Positions 17,189-26,533 are shown, numbered from the stretch's first letter. The stretch: 64,000 nucleotides of DNA from Promicromonospora umidemergens (GCF_024171995.1 NZ_JAMTCT010000025.1:1-64000), one strand, 5' to 3'. Notes: a model not told the origin generated them from the sequence alone. Numbers and translations are program-made.

Positions 17189-18667
17189 ATGACCGGCGAC
17201 TGGATCATGGTCGCCGTCGGCGTTCTCCTCACAGCAGGTACTGCTGTCTTCGTGGCGGGGGAGTTCTCCCTCGTCACCATCGATCCCGCCGTGATCGGCG
17301 ACTCCGACGACTCGGAGGGAGACAGACCCGGCCGGACCAGGTCTGATTCTCGCTCCACGGCCACGAACGGTGCCCGGCCAGGTCTCGGCCAGAGCGTCCG
17401 GGACCGCAGCGTGCGCACCGCGCTGCGCCACCTCTCCACCGAGCTGAGCTCCGCCCAGGTCGGCATCACGCTCACCACGATCCTGCTGGGCTACACGGCC
17501 CAGCCGGCGCTGAACTCCCTGCTGTCCGCCGCGTTCGGCGCCACGTCGGTCCCGACCGCCGTCTCCGCAGGGCTCGCGGGCGTCCTGGCCGTCGTGCTGG
17601 TGAACGTGTTCTCGATGGTGTGCGGGGAGCTGATCCCCAAGAACTTCGCGCTCTCGGCGCCGCTGGCCACCGCGCGCGTGGTGGTGCCGGTGCAGCGGGT
17701 GTTCACCATCACCTTCAAGCCGCTGATCACCGTGCTCAACGGGTCGGCCAACGCGCTGCTGCGCCGCATCGGCGTGGAGCCGCGGGAGGAGCTCTCCGGT
17801 GCCCGGTCCGCGTCCGAGCTGGCCTCGCTGGTGCGCCGCTCGGCCGAGGAGGGCACTTTGGAGGCGTCCGTCGCGACCCTGCTGACCAACTCGATCGAGC
17901 TCGACACGCTCAGCGCCCGCGACGTGATGACCGACCGGCTGCGCATGTCCGTGGTGGACCGGGCCGCGACGGCGGAGGACGTCGTCTCGCTCGCCCGGCG
18001 CACCGGCCACTCGCGGTTCCCGGTGATCGGGCAGGACCGGGACGACATCGTCGGCCTGGTGCACCTGCGGCGGGCTGTGGGCGTGCCGCACGACCGCAGG
18101 AGCGAGGTCCCGGCGGCCGCCCTCATGGTGGACGCGCCCCGCGTCCCCGAGACGGTGCGCCTGGGTCCGCTGCTCGTCGAGCTGCGCGGGTTCGGCCTGC
18201 AGATGGCAGTCGTGGTCGACGAGTACGGCGGAACCTCCGGCGTCGTGACGCTGGAGGACGTCGTCGAGGAGCTGGTGGGCGACGTCGCGGACGAGCACGA
18301 CCCCCGGCGCGCGGGCGCTGCCCGTGCGGCCGACGGGTCCTGGATGGTGCCGGGCGTGCTGCGCCCCGACGAGCTCGACGAGTACACCGGGATCGAGGTG
18401 CCGGAGGGCGCCGCGTACGAGACGCTCGGTGGACTGGTCATGGCCGAGCTGGGCCGGATGCCCGTCGTCGGCGACCAGATCACGGTGGGCAGGCCGCTCG
18501 CTCGCGTCACGCTGCGCGTCGAGGCCATGGACGGGCGGCGGGTCGAGCGGGTACGGGTCCGGCCGCTGCCCGACGACGGGGGCGGTGGCAGGGCCGACGA
18601 CGACCGGGCCAGAAACGACCGGGCCAGGGCCGACCGGCCGCGCAGCGAGAAGGGGGCGAACCGATGA
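17189..18667 (+). CDS. CNNM/CorC-type transporter with CBS domains (hemolysin family)
   Basis: 492 residues, ATG with GGAG upstream. A DUF21 (CNNM) membrane domain occupies roughly residues 1-190, with the conserved GEFSLVTID start and CGELIPKNFALS. Two CBS domains follow (about 210-330, including HSRFPVIGQD and VVDEYGGTSGVVTLEDVVEELV), then a CorC_HlyC domain. Homologues export or regulate Mg2+/Co2+. The last ~30 residues are low-complexity Asp/Arg repeats. A charged insert around residues 37-70 interrupts the usual first loop. Overlap of 4 nt with the next gene (ATGA) shows an operon of two related proteins. Confidence 0.9.
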   Translation: MTGDWIMVAVGVLLTAGTAVFVAGEFSLVTIDPAVIGDSDDSEGDRPGRTRSDSRSTATNGARPGLGQSVRDRSVRTALRHLSTELSSAQVGITLTTILLGYTAQPALNSLLSAAFGATSVPTAVSAGLAGVLAVVLVNVFSMVCGELIPKNFALSAPLATARVVVPVQRVFTITFKPLITVLNGSANALLRRIGVEPREELSGARSASELASLVRRSAEEGTLEASVATLLTNSIELDTLSARDVMTDRLRMSVVDRAATAEDVVSLARRTGHSRFPVIGQDRDDIVGLVHLRRAVGVPHDRRSEVPAAALMVDAPRVPETVRLGPLLVELRGFGLQMAVVVDEYGGTSGVVTLEDVVEELVGDVADEHDPRRAGAARAADGSWMVPGVLRPDELDEYTGIEVPEGAAYETLGGLVMAELGRMPVVGDQITVGRPLARVTLRVEAMDGRRVERVRVRPLPDDGGGGRADDDRARNDRARADRPRSEKGANR

Positions 18668-19710
18668 GCACGACCACAGCGCTCGTGATCGGCCTGGTGC
18701 TGCTCGCGGGCAACGCGTTCTTCGTCGGCGCGGAGTTCGCCGTCATCTCGGCGCGCCGGAGCGCCATCGAACCCCTCGCCGCCGCGGGTGACCGGCGGGC
18801 CGTCACCGTCCTGTGGGCGATGGAGCACGTCTCGCTCATGCTGGCGTGCGCGCAGCTGGGCGTGACCGTCTGCTCCACCGGCCTCGGCATCGTGGCGGAG
18901 CCCGCACTGGCGCACCTCCTCGAGGGGCCGCTGCACAGCATGGGCGTGAGCGAGAGTCTCACCCACCCGATCGCGCTGGTCATCGCCCTGTCGCTCGTCG
19001 TGTACCTGCACGTGGTGCTCGGCGAGATGGTGCCGAAGAACCTGGCCGTGTCCGGTCCCGACAAGGCGGTCATGTGGTTCGGGCCGCCGCTGGTGCTCCT
19101 CGCCCGCGTGCTGCGCCCCGTGATCGGTGGCCTCAACTGGGTGGCCAACCACGCGGTGCGGCTGGCCGGCGTCGAGCCGAAGGACGAGGTCGCGTCGGCC
19201 TTCACCGCCGAGGAGGTGCAGTCCATCGTGCAGCACTCGCAGGCCGAGGGCGTGCTGCGCGACGAGCAGGGCCTCCTGACGGGCGCCATCGAGTTCTCCA
19301 ACCGCACCGCGAGCGACGTCATGGTGCCGGCCGACGGCCTGGTGGCCGTCGACGAGACGAGCACGCCCGACGACGTCGAGCGGCTGGTGTCGAAGCACGG
19401 CTTCAGCCGCTTCCCCGTGGTGACCCACGGGGAGGACGGCGACGAGCTGGTCGGGTACCTGCACCTCAAGGACGTCCTGTACGCGACGGGGCCGGCCCGG
19501 TTCGAGCCGGTGGCCGTGTGGCGCGTGCGCGCGCTGGCCGCCGTCGGGCCGGACGACGAGGTCGAGGACGCCCTGCGGGTCATGCAGCGGTCTGGGTCAC
19601 ACCTCGCTCGCGTCGAGGGCGCGGAGGGCGAGCTGCTCGGTGTCGTCTTCCTCGAGGACATCCTGGAGGAGCTCGTCGGCGAGGTGCGGGACGCCATGCA
19701 GCGCCGTTGA
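18664..19710 (+). CDS. CNNM/CorC-type transporter with CBS domains, second copy
   Basis: 348 residues. It has the same architecture as its upstream neighbour without the C-terminal tail: a DUF21 membrane domain (GNAFFVGAEFAVISARRS, LGEMVPKNLAVSG), then CBS domains (FSRFPVVTHGE, HLARVEGAEGELLGVVFLED). It ends before a full CorC_HlyC domain, which is common for the second member of such pairs. The two probably form a hetero-oligomeric divalent-cation transporter or regulator in the membrane. Translation is coupled through the ATGA overlap. Confidence 0.9.
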   Translation: MSTTTALVIGLVLLAGNAFFVGAEFAVISARRSAIEPLAAAGDRRAVTVLWAMEHVSLMLACAQLGVTVCSTGLGIVAEPALAHLLEGPLHSMGVSESLTHPIALVIALSLVVYLHVVLGEMVPKNLAVSGPDKAVMWFGPPLVLLARVLRPVIGGLNWVANHAVRLAGVEPKDEVASAFTAEEVQSIVQHSQAEGVLRDEQGLLTGAIEFSNRTASDVMVPADGLVAVDETSTPDDVERLVSKHGFSRFPVVTHGEDGDELVGYLHLKDVLYATGPARFEPVAVWRVRALAAVGPDDEVEDALRVMQRSGSHLARVEGAEGELLGVVFLEDILEELVGEVRDAMQRR

Positions 19711-19855
19711 GCGGGGAACGGCCAGGTAAGGAGAACGTGATGTGCAGGTCTGCTCATGCACAGGCCGGGGCTTGGCAGGCGGGCCGACCCCGGTTAGTGT
19801 CTCGTGCGACATACATACCGCGAGGGGCCGCGGCACACATGACGACGGAGGACCA

Positions 19856-20734
19856 GTGGAGTCCACGGCTGTGACGAGCGTGCAGCCTGCCCTCACGACG
19901 CGCCGCGCCCGGCGCGAGGCGGAGCAGCGCACCCAGACGACACGAGCCCGGTCCACGCGCGCGACGACGTCGTTCGACCGGCTGGTCACGGGGTCCGTGC
20001 CGAGGTCCGCCAGGCCGACGTCCTCGGTGCCGGCCGGACAGCGGTTCATCTCCCGGGCGACGGTGATCGGCACGCTGGCCGCCGCGACCATCGCGGCGCC
20101 GCTCGCGCAGGCCCACCAGACCGGTGAGTCCCCGTTCGACGTCGAGGCGCCGCCCACCGGGCCGAGCACGCTGGACCTCGTGACGCAGCCGGTGGAGCGC
20201 CCCGAGGTCTCCGAGTCCGTGGTGCGTGCCGAGGCGATCACGCGCCCGGAGTCGGCGGCCAGCCGCTCGCTCGACCGCAGCCCCTTGCCCGACTGCGACG
20301 TCGACGCCCCCGTCGACGGGACCAACGGCGCGCTCGCGGACCACTCGCTGTGCGAGCTGTGGCAGCAGGGGGAGTACCTGCGGCCCGACGCCGCGATGTC
20401 GCTCAGCGCACTCAACGAGGCGTTTCGCGCCTCGTTCGGGCGAGAGATGTGCCTCGTGGCGAGCTACCGCGACCTCGACACGCAGTACGAGCTCAAGGCC
20501 TCTCGCGGGTACTACGCCGCCTCGCCGGGCACGTCCATGCACGGCTGGGGCCTCGCGATCGACCTCTGCTCCAAGGAGACCGGGAGCAGCGAGGTCTTCT
20601 CCTGGCTCTGGGCCAACGCGCCCACCTACGGGTGGCAGAACCCCTCGTGGGCGCAGCTCGGCGGCAGCAAGTACGAGCCGTGGCACTGGGAGTTCGTGTC
20701 CGGCGTCAGCGAGAAGGGCGAGTGGCGGGGGTAG
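19856..20734 (+). CDS. M15-family D,D-carboxypeptidase-like protein, membrane anchored
   Basis: 292 residues from a GTG chosen for its GGAGG 5 nt upstream. A 65-residue cytosolic leader rich in Arg/Thr is followed by one hydrophobic segment (about 67-85) and an Ala/Pro-rich linker, then a VanY/M15 domain. Zinc-binding residues are visible in SMHGWGLAIDLCS (His and Asp) and PWHWEF (His). Such enzymes trim the peptide stems of peptidoglycan outside the membrane. Two Cys pairs in the domain (DC..., LCEL, MCLV, LCSK) may form disulfides. It converges on the CYTH gene with no spacer at all. Confidence 0.87.
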   Translation: MESTAVTSVQPALTTRRARREAEQRTQTTRARSTRATTSFDRLVTGSVPRSARPTSSVPAGQRFISRATVIGTLAAATIAAPLAQAHQTGESPFDVEAPPTGPSTLDLVTQPVERPEVSESVVRAEAITRPESAASRSLDRSPLPDCDVDAPVDGTNGALADHSLCELWQQGEYLRPDAAMSLSALNEAFRASFGREMCLVASYRDLDTQYELKASRGYYAASPGTSMHGWGLAIDLCSKETGSSEVFSWLWANAPTYGWQNPSWAQLGGSKYEPWHWEFVSGVSEKGEWRG

Positions 20735-21400
20735 CTACATGCGCAGGTGGGTGTTCGGCCCGAAGTCCTGGCGGAACACCGGGCCTTCGTCCGCGAGCTC
20801 GGCGGCGAACGCCGGCGCCCACGCGCTGTAGGGCTCCATGGCCAGCGACTCGTTGGAGAACCGGCGGTCGTCGGTGATCTCGGTGACGCAGAAGTCCGGG
20901 ATCTGCAGGCTGGTGACCGGTCCGGAGCGCTCGCACTCGGCCACCACGAGCGGGTGGTTGGCACCACCGAACACGTCGATCGACCAGCCGTCCGCCCCGA
21001 GCCACACGGCGTAGCGGACCTTGACGACGGGCGCCCCGCCGCGGCGGACCAGCTCGACGCCGACGCTCGGGTCCAGCTCGCGCTCCGCCTCGTAGCGGGT
21101 CCCGCCGACCGCCGGGCCCTTGACGGTGACGGCGGCGAAGTCGATGTCCGCGGTGTGCGCCCGCAGGACCTCCGCGGGATCCGTGTCACCCGTGAGGTCG
21201 GCGTCGACGTCACCGGCCTGGACACGGACGCGGAGGGCATAGCCGTCGTCGGCCAGGAAGTAGGACTGGACGATGAGGGCAGGTGCGTCCCGGAGCTCGG
21301 CCGGGAGGTCGCGCACGAAGAACCGGCGCTCGAACTCGAAGTCGGCGTAGCCACGGTCGGCGTCGGCCGCGGCAGGCTCGTCGAAGCGATCGTCGCTCAT
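20735..21400 (-). CDS. CYTH domain protein
   Basis: 221 residues from an ATG with AGGGA upstream. The start of the CYTH fold is visible as FEFERRFFV, a variant of the ExExK signature with Arg in place of Lys. Alternating charged strands follow (ALRVRVQAG, VTVKGPAVG, VKVRYAVWLG, LVVAECERSG). CYTH proteins form a closed beta-tunnel that binds triphosphates with metal ions; relatives are tripolyphosphatases or thiamine-triphosphatases. The exact substrate is open. It is followed on the minus strand by the stop of the M15 gene from the other side. Confidence 0.82.
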   Translation of the reverse strand: MSDDRFDEPAAADADRGYADFEFERRFFVRDLPAELRDAPALIVQSYFLADDGYALRVRVQAGDVDADLTGDTDPAEVLRAHTADIDFAAVTVKGPAVGGTRYEAERELDPSVGVELVRRGGAPVVKVRYAVWLGADGWSIDVFGGANHPLVVAECERSGPVTSLQIPDFCVTEITDDRRFSNESLAMEPYSAWAPAFAAELADEGPVFRQDFGPNTHLRM

Positions 21401-21482
21401 GAGAGATCCCTCGCCATGCTCGGCAGATGGTGCTCGGTAGGTGCTTCTCGGCAGATGGTGGTCCGCGGATGCTTCAAGAAGT

Positions 21483-22043
21483 CTACGCAACCGGCTTCGG
21501 GCGCGGAGCGCGGCCGGCCACGAACACGCTCACCGCGGACGCGACCTCCTCCGAGCGGCCGTCGATGCTTCCTGGCTTGAGGACGACCGGCGTGCCGACC
21601 AGGGCGATGTTGGCGGAGGCGGCGATGCGGCGGACGAACGTGCGCTGGCGCAGGACCACGGCCCTCGGGTTCGCGACGTCCACGGCGAGCACCCGCCGGA
21701 AGGCCAGCCGGGTCTCGCGGACGCCCGTGACCTCGGACCAGAGCACCTGCTCGACGCCGAGGTTGGGCAGCCAGTCGACGAGGCCGTCGTCGTCGAGCGT
21801 GAGCACGGGCCACGTGGGAAGCAGCAGCCGGCGCACCACGAGGAGCCCCAGGCCGGTGAAGACCAGGACTCCGATGGCGCTCGCGGACACGGCCGCCAGG
21901 GCGGCCGGCGAGGCGCTGGTCTGGGCGGCGTCGAAGCCGAGGCGAGCGGCCACCGCGCACAGCACCACGAGCGCGAGCGTGGTCAGGGCGAGCGTGACGA
22001 CGTGCGCACGGGACGGATAGAAGTCCACGGACTCGCTGGGCAT
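21483..22043 (-). CDS. Small membrane protein with a PH-like cytosolic part, unknown function
   Basis: 186 residues. Two hydrophobic helices near residues 15-35 and 45-70 are followed by a beta-rich segment (WPVLTLDDDGLVDWLPNLG, VLWSEVTGVRE, LAVDVANPRAVVLR) that looks like a bacterial PH domain of the STM3941 type. It ends with a basic Arg/Pro tail. I do not recognise a named family member. It lies 82 bp upstream of the CYTH gene on the same strand, so the two may be co-transcribed. Confidence 0.7.
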   Translation of the reverse strand: MPSESVDFYPSRAHVVTLALTTLALVVLCAVAARLGFDAAQTSASPAALAAVSASAIGVLVFTGLGLLVVRRLLLPTWPVLTLDDDGLVDWLPNLGVEQVLWSEVTGVRETRLAFRRVLAVDVANPRAVVLRQRTFVRRIAASANIALVGTPVVLKPGSIDGRSEEVASAVSVFVAGRAPRPKPVA

Positions 22044-22120
22044 ACCGGGACACTATCGGCACCCCGGGACTATCCGGTAGCTCGCGCCCTGGCTGGCAGG
22101 AACCGTGATCACATGGGGAC

Positions 22121-24445
22121 ATGATCGACCGTACGCGCCTCCCCATCGACATCCCGACACCTACCAACGGGGCGGTGCCGCCCGGAACCCCCGTGCAGCC
22201 CGTCCGCCCTCCTTCGGGTGCCCCGCACGTGCTGCTGATCCTGGTCGACGACATGGGCTTCGGTGCGTCCAGTCCCTTCGGCGGGCCCTGCCGTATGCCC
22301 ACAGCAGAGCGGCTTGCCGGGCGGGGGCTGCGGTACAACCAGTTCCACGTCACCTCCCTGTGCTCGCCGAGCAGGCAGGCCCTGATGACCGGCCGCAACC
22401 ACCACTCCGTCGGCATGGGCGTGACCACGGAGATGGCGACCAGCCAGCCCGGGTACACCGGCTTCCGTCCGGCCAGCGCCGCGACCGTCGCGCAGACGCT
22501 GTCCGGCAACGGGTACAGCACCGCAGCCTTCGGCAAGTGGCACCAGACTCCGCCGGCCGAGGTGAGCCCGTCCGGACCGTTCGACCGCTGGCCAACCGGT
22601 GAGGGCTTCGATCACTTCTACGGCTTCATGGGCGCCGAGATGAACCACTGGTACCCGCAGCTCTACACCGACACCACCCCGATCGAGCCCGAGCAGCGGC
22701 CGGAGGACGGGTACCATCTCTCCGAGGACCTCGTCGATCGCGCGGCCGAGTGGATCCGTCGCCAGCACGAGGTCACACCGGACAAGCCGACGTTCACCTA
22801 CCTCGCCTTCGGCGCCACGCACGGCCCGTTCCACGTCTCCGAGGAGTACCGGGAGCGCTACGCGGGACAGTTCGACGACGGCTGGGACGCCCAGCGCGAG
22901 AAGACCCTCGCCGAGCAGAAGCGCCTCGGCATCGTCCCGCCCGAGACGGAGCTGGCCCCGTGGGTCGACGGCGTGCCGCACTGGGACGAGCTCGACGAGC
23001 GGGAGCGCCGCGTCAGTGCGCGGTTCATGGAGACGTACGCCGGGTTCGCGGAGCACACCGACGCGCAGATCGGGCGCCTGCTCGACGAGCTCGACGACAC
23101 GGGCGTGCTCGAGGACACCGTCGTGGTCCTGATCCTCGGCGACAACGGCGCCACTGGCGAGGGCGGCATCGAGGGCACGATGCGCGAGCACCTGGTCGGG
23201 CACGGCCACGCCGACGACGTCGCCTGGATGGACGAGCACCTCGACGAGCTGGGCGGACCGCGCAGCTACGGGATCTACCCCGTCGGCTGGGCGCTCGCGA
23301 TGAACACGCCGTACCAGTGGACCAAGCAGGTCGCCTCGCACTACGGCGGGACCCGGGACGGGATGGTCGTGTCGTGGCCGAACGGGATCAGCGCCCAGGG
23401 CGAGGTCCGTTCGCAGTGGCACCACCTGATCGACATCCTGCCCACGCTGCTGGACGTGGCCCGGGTGCCGGAGCCCGAGACCGTGAACGGCGTTGCGCAG
23501 CAGCCCATCGAGGGCGTCAGCATGCGATACAGCTTCGACGACGCCGAGGCCGCCGACCGCCGTCGGACTCAGTACTTCGAGATGGTCGGCAACCGGGGCA
23601 TCTATCACGAGGGCTGGACAGCGGTCGCCCAGCACGGCATTCCCTGGCAGATGGTCGGAGGGCACGGGCCGTTCGAGGACGACAAGTGGGAGCTCTACGA
23701 CACGCGGGTCGACCCGAGCCAGGCGCACGACCTCGCCGACGCCGAGCCCGAGCGGCTCGCCGAGCTGCAGCGGCTGTTCCAGTCCGAGGCCGAGCGCTAC
23801 CAGGTGCTGCCCCTCGACGACCGGGTGACCGAGCGCGAGAACCCGCGGATCGCCGGCCGGCTGGACCTGCACGGTGACCGGAAGGAGATGACGTTCGGCC
23901 CGGCCACGGCACGGCTGGGCGAAGAGGCAGCGCCGAACGTCAAGAACCGCAGCCACACCATCACCGCCCACATCACGTGCGCCACCTCCGCCGACTCGGG
24001 GGTGATCGTCGCGCAGGGCGGCCGGTTCGGCGGCTGGTCGCTGTACTGCACCGGCGGGCGCGTCGCATACGCCTACAACTGCTACGGGGCGGACCTCACC
24101 ACCGTCGAGAGCGGGCCAGTGCTGACGCCAGGCGAGCACCGGGTGGTCGTCGAGCTCGACTACCAGGGCACGGACGCGGAGCCGGGTGGCCCGGCGGCGG
24201 TCCGGCTCCTGGTCGACGACGTCCCGGTCGCTGCGGGGCAGGTCGACCGCACGACCGCCTACTACTTCGCGTTCGACGAGACGTTCAACGTCGGGATCGA
24301 CCGCGGCACGCCCGTCACCGACGCCTATGAGGCCATCGACAACCGGTTCGCCGGGAAGATCTCGCGGGTGCACTTCGCCCTCGAGCCCGAGAGCGAGCAG
24401 GCCGAGACGCGACGGCGCCAGGCGCTGAAGCTCGCGGACGACTGA
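22121..24445 (+). CDS. Arylsulfatase (formylglycine-dependent sulfatase)
   Basis: 774 residues, within the range of large bacterial arylsulfatases. The metal-binding start LLILVDDMGFG (Asp43, Asp44) and the modification motif CSPSR at Cys81 are present; this Cys must be oxidised to formylglycine by a sulfatase-modifying enzyme not found in this window. Other active-site parts include GKWHQTP, ATHGPFH and GDNGATGEGG. The last ~170 residues form a beta-rich C-terminal domain. No signal peptide or lipobox is seen, so it appears cytosolic. It hydrolyses sulfate esters to supply sulfate or process sulfated compounds. The gene has no evident operon partner. Confidence 0.93.
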   Translation: MIDRTRLPIDIPTPTNGAVPPGTPVQPVRPPSGAPHVLLILVDDMGFGASSPFGGPCRMPTAERLAGRGLRYNQFHVTSLCSPSRQALMTGRNHHSVGMGVTTEMATSQPGYTGFRPASAATVAQTLSGNGYSTAAFGKWHQTPPAEVSPSGPFDRWPTGEGFDHFYGFMGAEMNHWYPQLYTDTTPIEPEQRPEDGYHLSEDLVDRAAEWIRRQHEVTPDKPTFTYLAFGATHGPFHVSEEYRERYAGQFDDGWDAQREKTLAEQKRLGIVPPETELAPWVDGVPHWDELDERERRVSARFMETYAGFAEHTDAQIGRLLDELDDTGVLEDTVVVLILGDNGATGEGGIEGTMREHLVGHGHADDVAWMDEHLDELGGPRSYGIYPVGWALAMNTPYQWTKQVASHYGGTRDGMVVSWPNGISAQGEVRSQWHHLIDILPTLLDVARVPEPETVNGVAQQPIEGVSMRYSFDDAEAADRRRTQYFEMVGNRGIYHEGWTAVAQHGIPWQMVGGHGPFEDDKWELYDTRVDPSQAHDLADAEPERLAELQRLFQSEAERYQVLPLDDRVTERENPRIAGRLDLHGDRKEMTFGPATARLGEEAAPNVKNRSHTITAHITCATSADSGVIVAQGGRFGGWSLYCTGGRVAYAYNCYGADLTTVESGPVLTPGEHRVVVELDYQGTDAEPGGPAAVRLLVDDVPVAAGQVDRTTAYYFAFDETFNVGIDRGTPVTDAYEAIDNRFAGKISRVHFALEPESEQAETRRRQALKLADD

Positions 24446-24480
24446 GGCTGCGCGGCGCCCGGTAGGCACGCCATCTTCTG

Positions 24481-24538
24481 CGTGTCATGCCATCTTCCAC
24501 CGAACAGCTGGTCGGACCGCGGAAGATGGCATGGCACG
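24481..24538. repeat. Inverted repeat cluster behind the arylsulfatase gene
   Basis: An 18-bp stem (24481-24498 with 24521-24538, one G-T wobble) carries the core ATGCCATCTTCC. Further partial copies of GCCATCTTC or its complement lie at 24467 and 24540. It may act as a terminator for the arylsulfatase gene, though the 22-nt loop is larger than in the other terminators here. Confidence 0.5.
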
Positions 24539-24567
24539 CGGAAGATCGCATGGTTCGGTGAGGGCGC

Positions 24568-24588
24568 AAAAAAAACCCGCAACCGGGT
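24568..24588 (-). terminator. Rho-independent terminator of tRNA-Arg
   Basis: On the minus strand ACCCG-GTTG-CGGGT is followed by eight T residues. It lies 20 nt past the tRNA 3' end. It is the only classical T-tailed terminator I see in the window. Confidence 0.85.
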
Positions 24589-24608
24589 GCGATGCCTGGT
24601 TACGGGCC

Positions 24609-24684
24609 TGGTGCGCCTGAAGGGATTCGAACCCCCGACCTTCTGCTCCGGAGGCAGATGCTCTATCCACTGAGCTACAGGCGC
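24609..24684 (-). tRNA. tRNA-Arg (anticodon CCG)
   Basis: 76 nt including an encoded CCA. The acceptor stem GCGCCTG/CAGGCGC pairs fully. The D-arm TAGCTCAGTGGATAGAGCA, the anticodon loop CTCCGGA (anticodon CCG) and the T-arm with GGTTCGAATC are all standard. It reads CGG codons, which are frequent in this GC-rich genome. It is divergent from argS, whose product charges it. Confidence 0.97.
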
Positions 24685-24859
24685 GTGGTGTGCCGAACGA
24701 CCCGTGGGGTCACGCTCGACGCACGGAGCAGACTACCAGCACTGGCCGGGTGGGCGAGCATCGATATCGGTGAGCGGAACGAGCAGGAGGGCGCCACCGC
24801 CGTCGGGCAGCACGTTCTCGGCCTGTGGAAAAGCGGGGCGGCGGACTTGGCCCGGCCGA

Positions 24860-24865
24860 TAGAAT
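24860..24865 (+). promoter_or_regulatory. Candidate -10 element for a leaderless argS mRNA
   Basis: TAGAAT is followed by exactly 6 nt and then the argS GTG. There is no Shine-Dalgarno. The rest of the 187-bp gap between the tRNA and argS shows no gene. Confidence 0.55.
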
Positions 24866-24871
24866 CGGTCC

Positions 24872-26533
24872 GTGACACCCACTGAGCTCTCTGAAGCGCT
24901 GAGCGCTGCCCTCGCCGCGGCCGTAGCCGACGGCACACTCGCCCTGCCCGCCGACGCCGTCCCGGCGTCGGTCCACGTGGAGCGACCCCGGCAGCGAGAG
25001 CACGGAGACTGGGCGACGAACGTGGCCCTGCAGCTCGCGAAGAAGGCGGGCACGACGCCGCGCGCGCTGGCCGAGGACCTGGCCGCGCGCCTCGGTGCGA
25101 CGCCGGGCATCAAGTCCGTCGGCGTCGCAGGCCCCGGCTTCCTCAACATCACGCTCGATGCCGCGACAGCGGGCGAGCTGGCCCGCACCATCGTGGAGGC
25201 GGGCGAGGCGTATGGCAGGGGCGAGGCCCTGACCGGCCAGGTGATCAACCTGGAGTACATCAGCGCCAACCCGACCGGTCCGCTGCACATCGGGCATACC
25301 CGCTGGGCCGCGCTGGGCGACTCGCTCGGGCGCATCCTCCGTGCGGCCGGCGCCGAGGTGGCCGCCGAGTACTACATCAACGACGCCGGCGCGCAGATGG
25401 ACCGCTTCGGCGAGTCCGTCCTGGCACGCGCAACGGGCGGCGAGGTGCCAGAGGGCGGTTACCGCGGCGAGTACGTCAAGGAGCTCGCGGCCAAGGTGCT
25501 CGCGGACCGCCCGGACCTGCCGGAGCTGCCGCGTGCGGAGGCCATCGCCGTCGCCCGCGAGGCGGGCTACACGCACCAGCTCGCCGAGATCCGCGAGGTG
25601 CTGGCGAACTTCGGCGTCCACTTCGACGTCTGGTTCTCGGAGCGCGAGCTGCACAGCTCGGGCGCCGTCGACAAGGCGGTGGCCCGACTGCGGGAGCAGG
25701 GTCACGTCGTCGACAAGGACGGCGCGGTCTGGTTGCGCACCACGGACTTCACGGACGACAAGGACCGCGTGATGATCCGGGCGAACGGCGAGCCCACGTA
25801 CTTCGCCTCGGACGCCGCGTACTACCTGTCCAAGAAGGACCGCGGGTTCCCCGGCAAGATCTACCTGCTCGGCGCCGACCACCACGGGTACGTCAACCGG
25901 CTCAAGGCCATCGCGGCCTGCGCGGGGGACGACCCGGAGTCGAACATCGAGGTGCTGATCGGCCAGCTCGTCAACGTCGGTGGTGCCAAGCTGTCCAAGC
26001 GCGCCGGCAACATCATCGAGCTGCGCGACCTGGTCGACTGGATCGGCAAGGACGCCGTGCGCTACTCGCTGGCCCGCTACCCCGCGGACTCGCCGCTGGA
26101 GCTGCAGGGCGAGGACATGATCAAGCAGTCCAACGACAACCCCGTGTTCTACGTGCAGTACGCGCACAGCCGCACGGTCCAGATCGGGATCAAGGCCGTC
26201 GAGCGTGGCGTGCGCCGCGTGGACGGTTTCGATCCGGCGCAGCTGTCGCACGCCTCGGAGACGGCGCTGATCGGGCGGCTCACCGAGTTCCCGCGGATCG
26301 TGGCGCAGGCCGCCGAGCTGCGCGAGCCGCACCGCGTGGCCCGCTACCTCGAGGCCCTCGCCGGCGACTTCCACTCCTGGTACAACGACGACGAGAAGCT
26401 GCGCGTCACGCCGTACGCGGACGAGGAGGTCACGGACGCCCACCGGGCCCGCCTGTGGCTGAACGACGCCGTCCGCACGGTCCTCGCCAACGGCCTGGAC
26501 CTGCTGGGCGTCAGCGCACCGGAGCGGATGTGA
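24872..26533 (+). CDS. argS: Arginyl-tRNA synthetase
   Basis: 553 residues, normal for the class I enzyme. It attaches arginine to tRNA-Arg in the cytosol. The N-terminal additional domain is followed by the HIGH motif in NPTGPLHIGHTRWA (near residue 135). The KMSKS-like motif is GAKLSKRAGN near 370. The C-terminal anticodon-binding helical domain ends in NDAVRTVLANGLDLLGVSAPERM-type sequence usual for ArgS. The GTG start is supported by the -10 box 6 nt upstream. It overlaps lysA by 4 nt, the common actinobacterial argS-lysA arrangement. Confidence 0.97.
   Translation: MTPTELSEALSAALAAAVADGTLALPADAVPASVHVERPRQREHGDWATNVALQLAKKAGTTPRALAEDLAARLGATPGIKSVGVAGPGFLNITLDAATAGELARTIVEAGEAYGRGEALTGQVINLEYISANPTGPLHIGHTRWAALGDSLGRILRAAGAEVAAEYYINDAGAQMDRFGESVLARATGGEVPEGGYRGEYVKELAAKVLADRPDLPELPRAEAIAVAREAGYTHQLAEIREVLANFGVHFDVWFSERELHSSGAVDKAVARLREQGHVVDKDGAVWLRTTDFTDDKDRVMIRANGEPTYFASDAAYYLSKKDRGFPGKIYLLGADHHGYVNRLKAIAACAGDDPESNIEVLIGQLVNVGGAKLSKRAGNIIELRDLVDWIGKDAVRYSLARYPADSPLELQGEDMIKQSNDNPVFYVQYAHSRTVQIGIKAVERGVRRVDGFDPAQLSHASETALIGRLTEFPRIVAQAAELREPHRVARYLEALAGDFHSWYNDDEKLRVTPYADEEVTDAHRARLWLNDAVRTVLANGLDLLGVSAPERM

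Noticed and set aside
17620-18663. Plus-strand frame running into the second CNNM gene from 17620
   Set aside because: The upstream part is an out-of-frame shadow of the first CNNM gene; the ATGA overlap at 18664 is the natural start.
22109-24469. 786-residue open frame on the minus strand opposite the arylsulfatase gene
   Set aside because: No domain is recognisable and the composition is that of a shadow frame; the plus strand has an intact CSPSR sulfatase.
24609-24684. tRNA-Arg as an attachment site of an integrated element
   Set aside because: No integrase gene nearby and no direct repeat of the tRNA 3' end found in the flanks; both neighbours are ordinary chromosomal genes.
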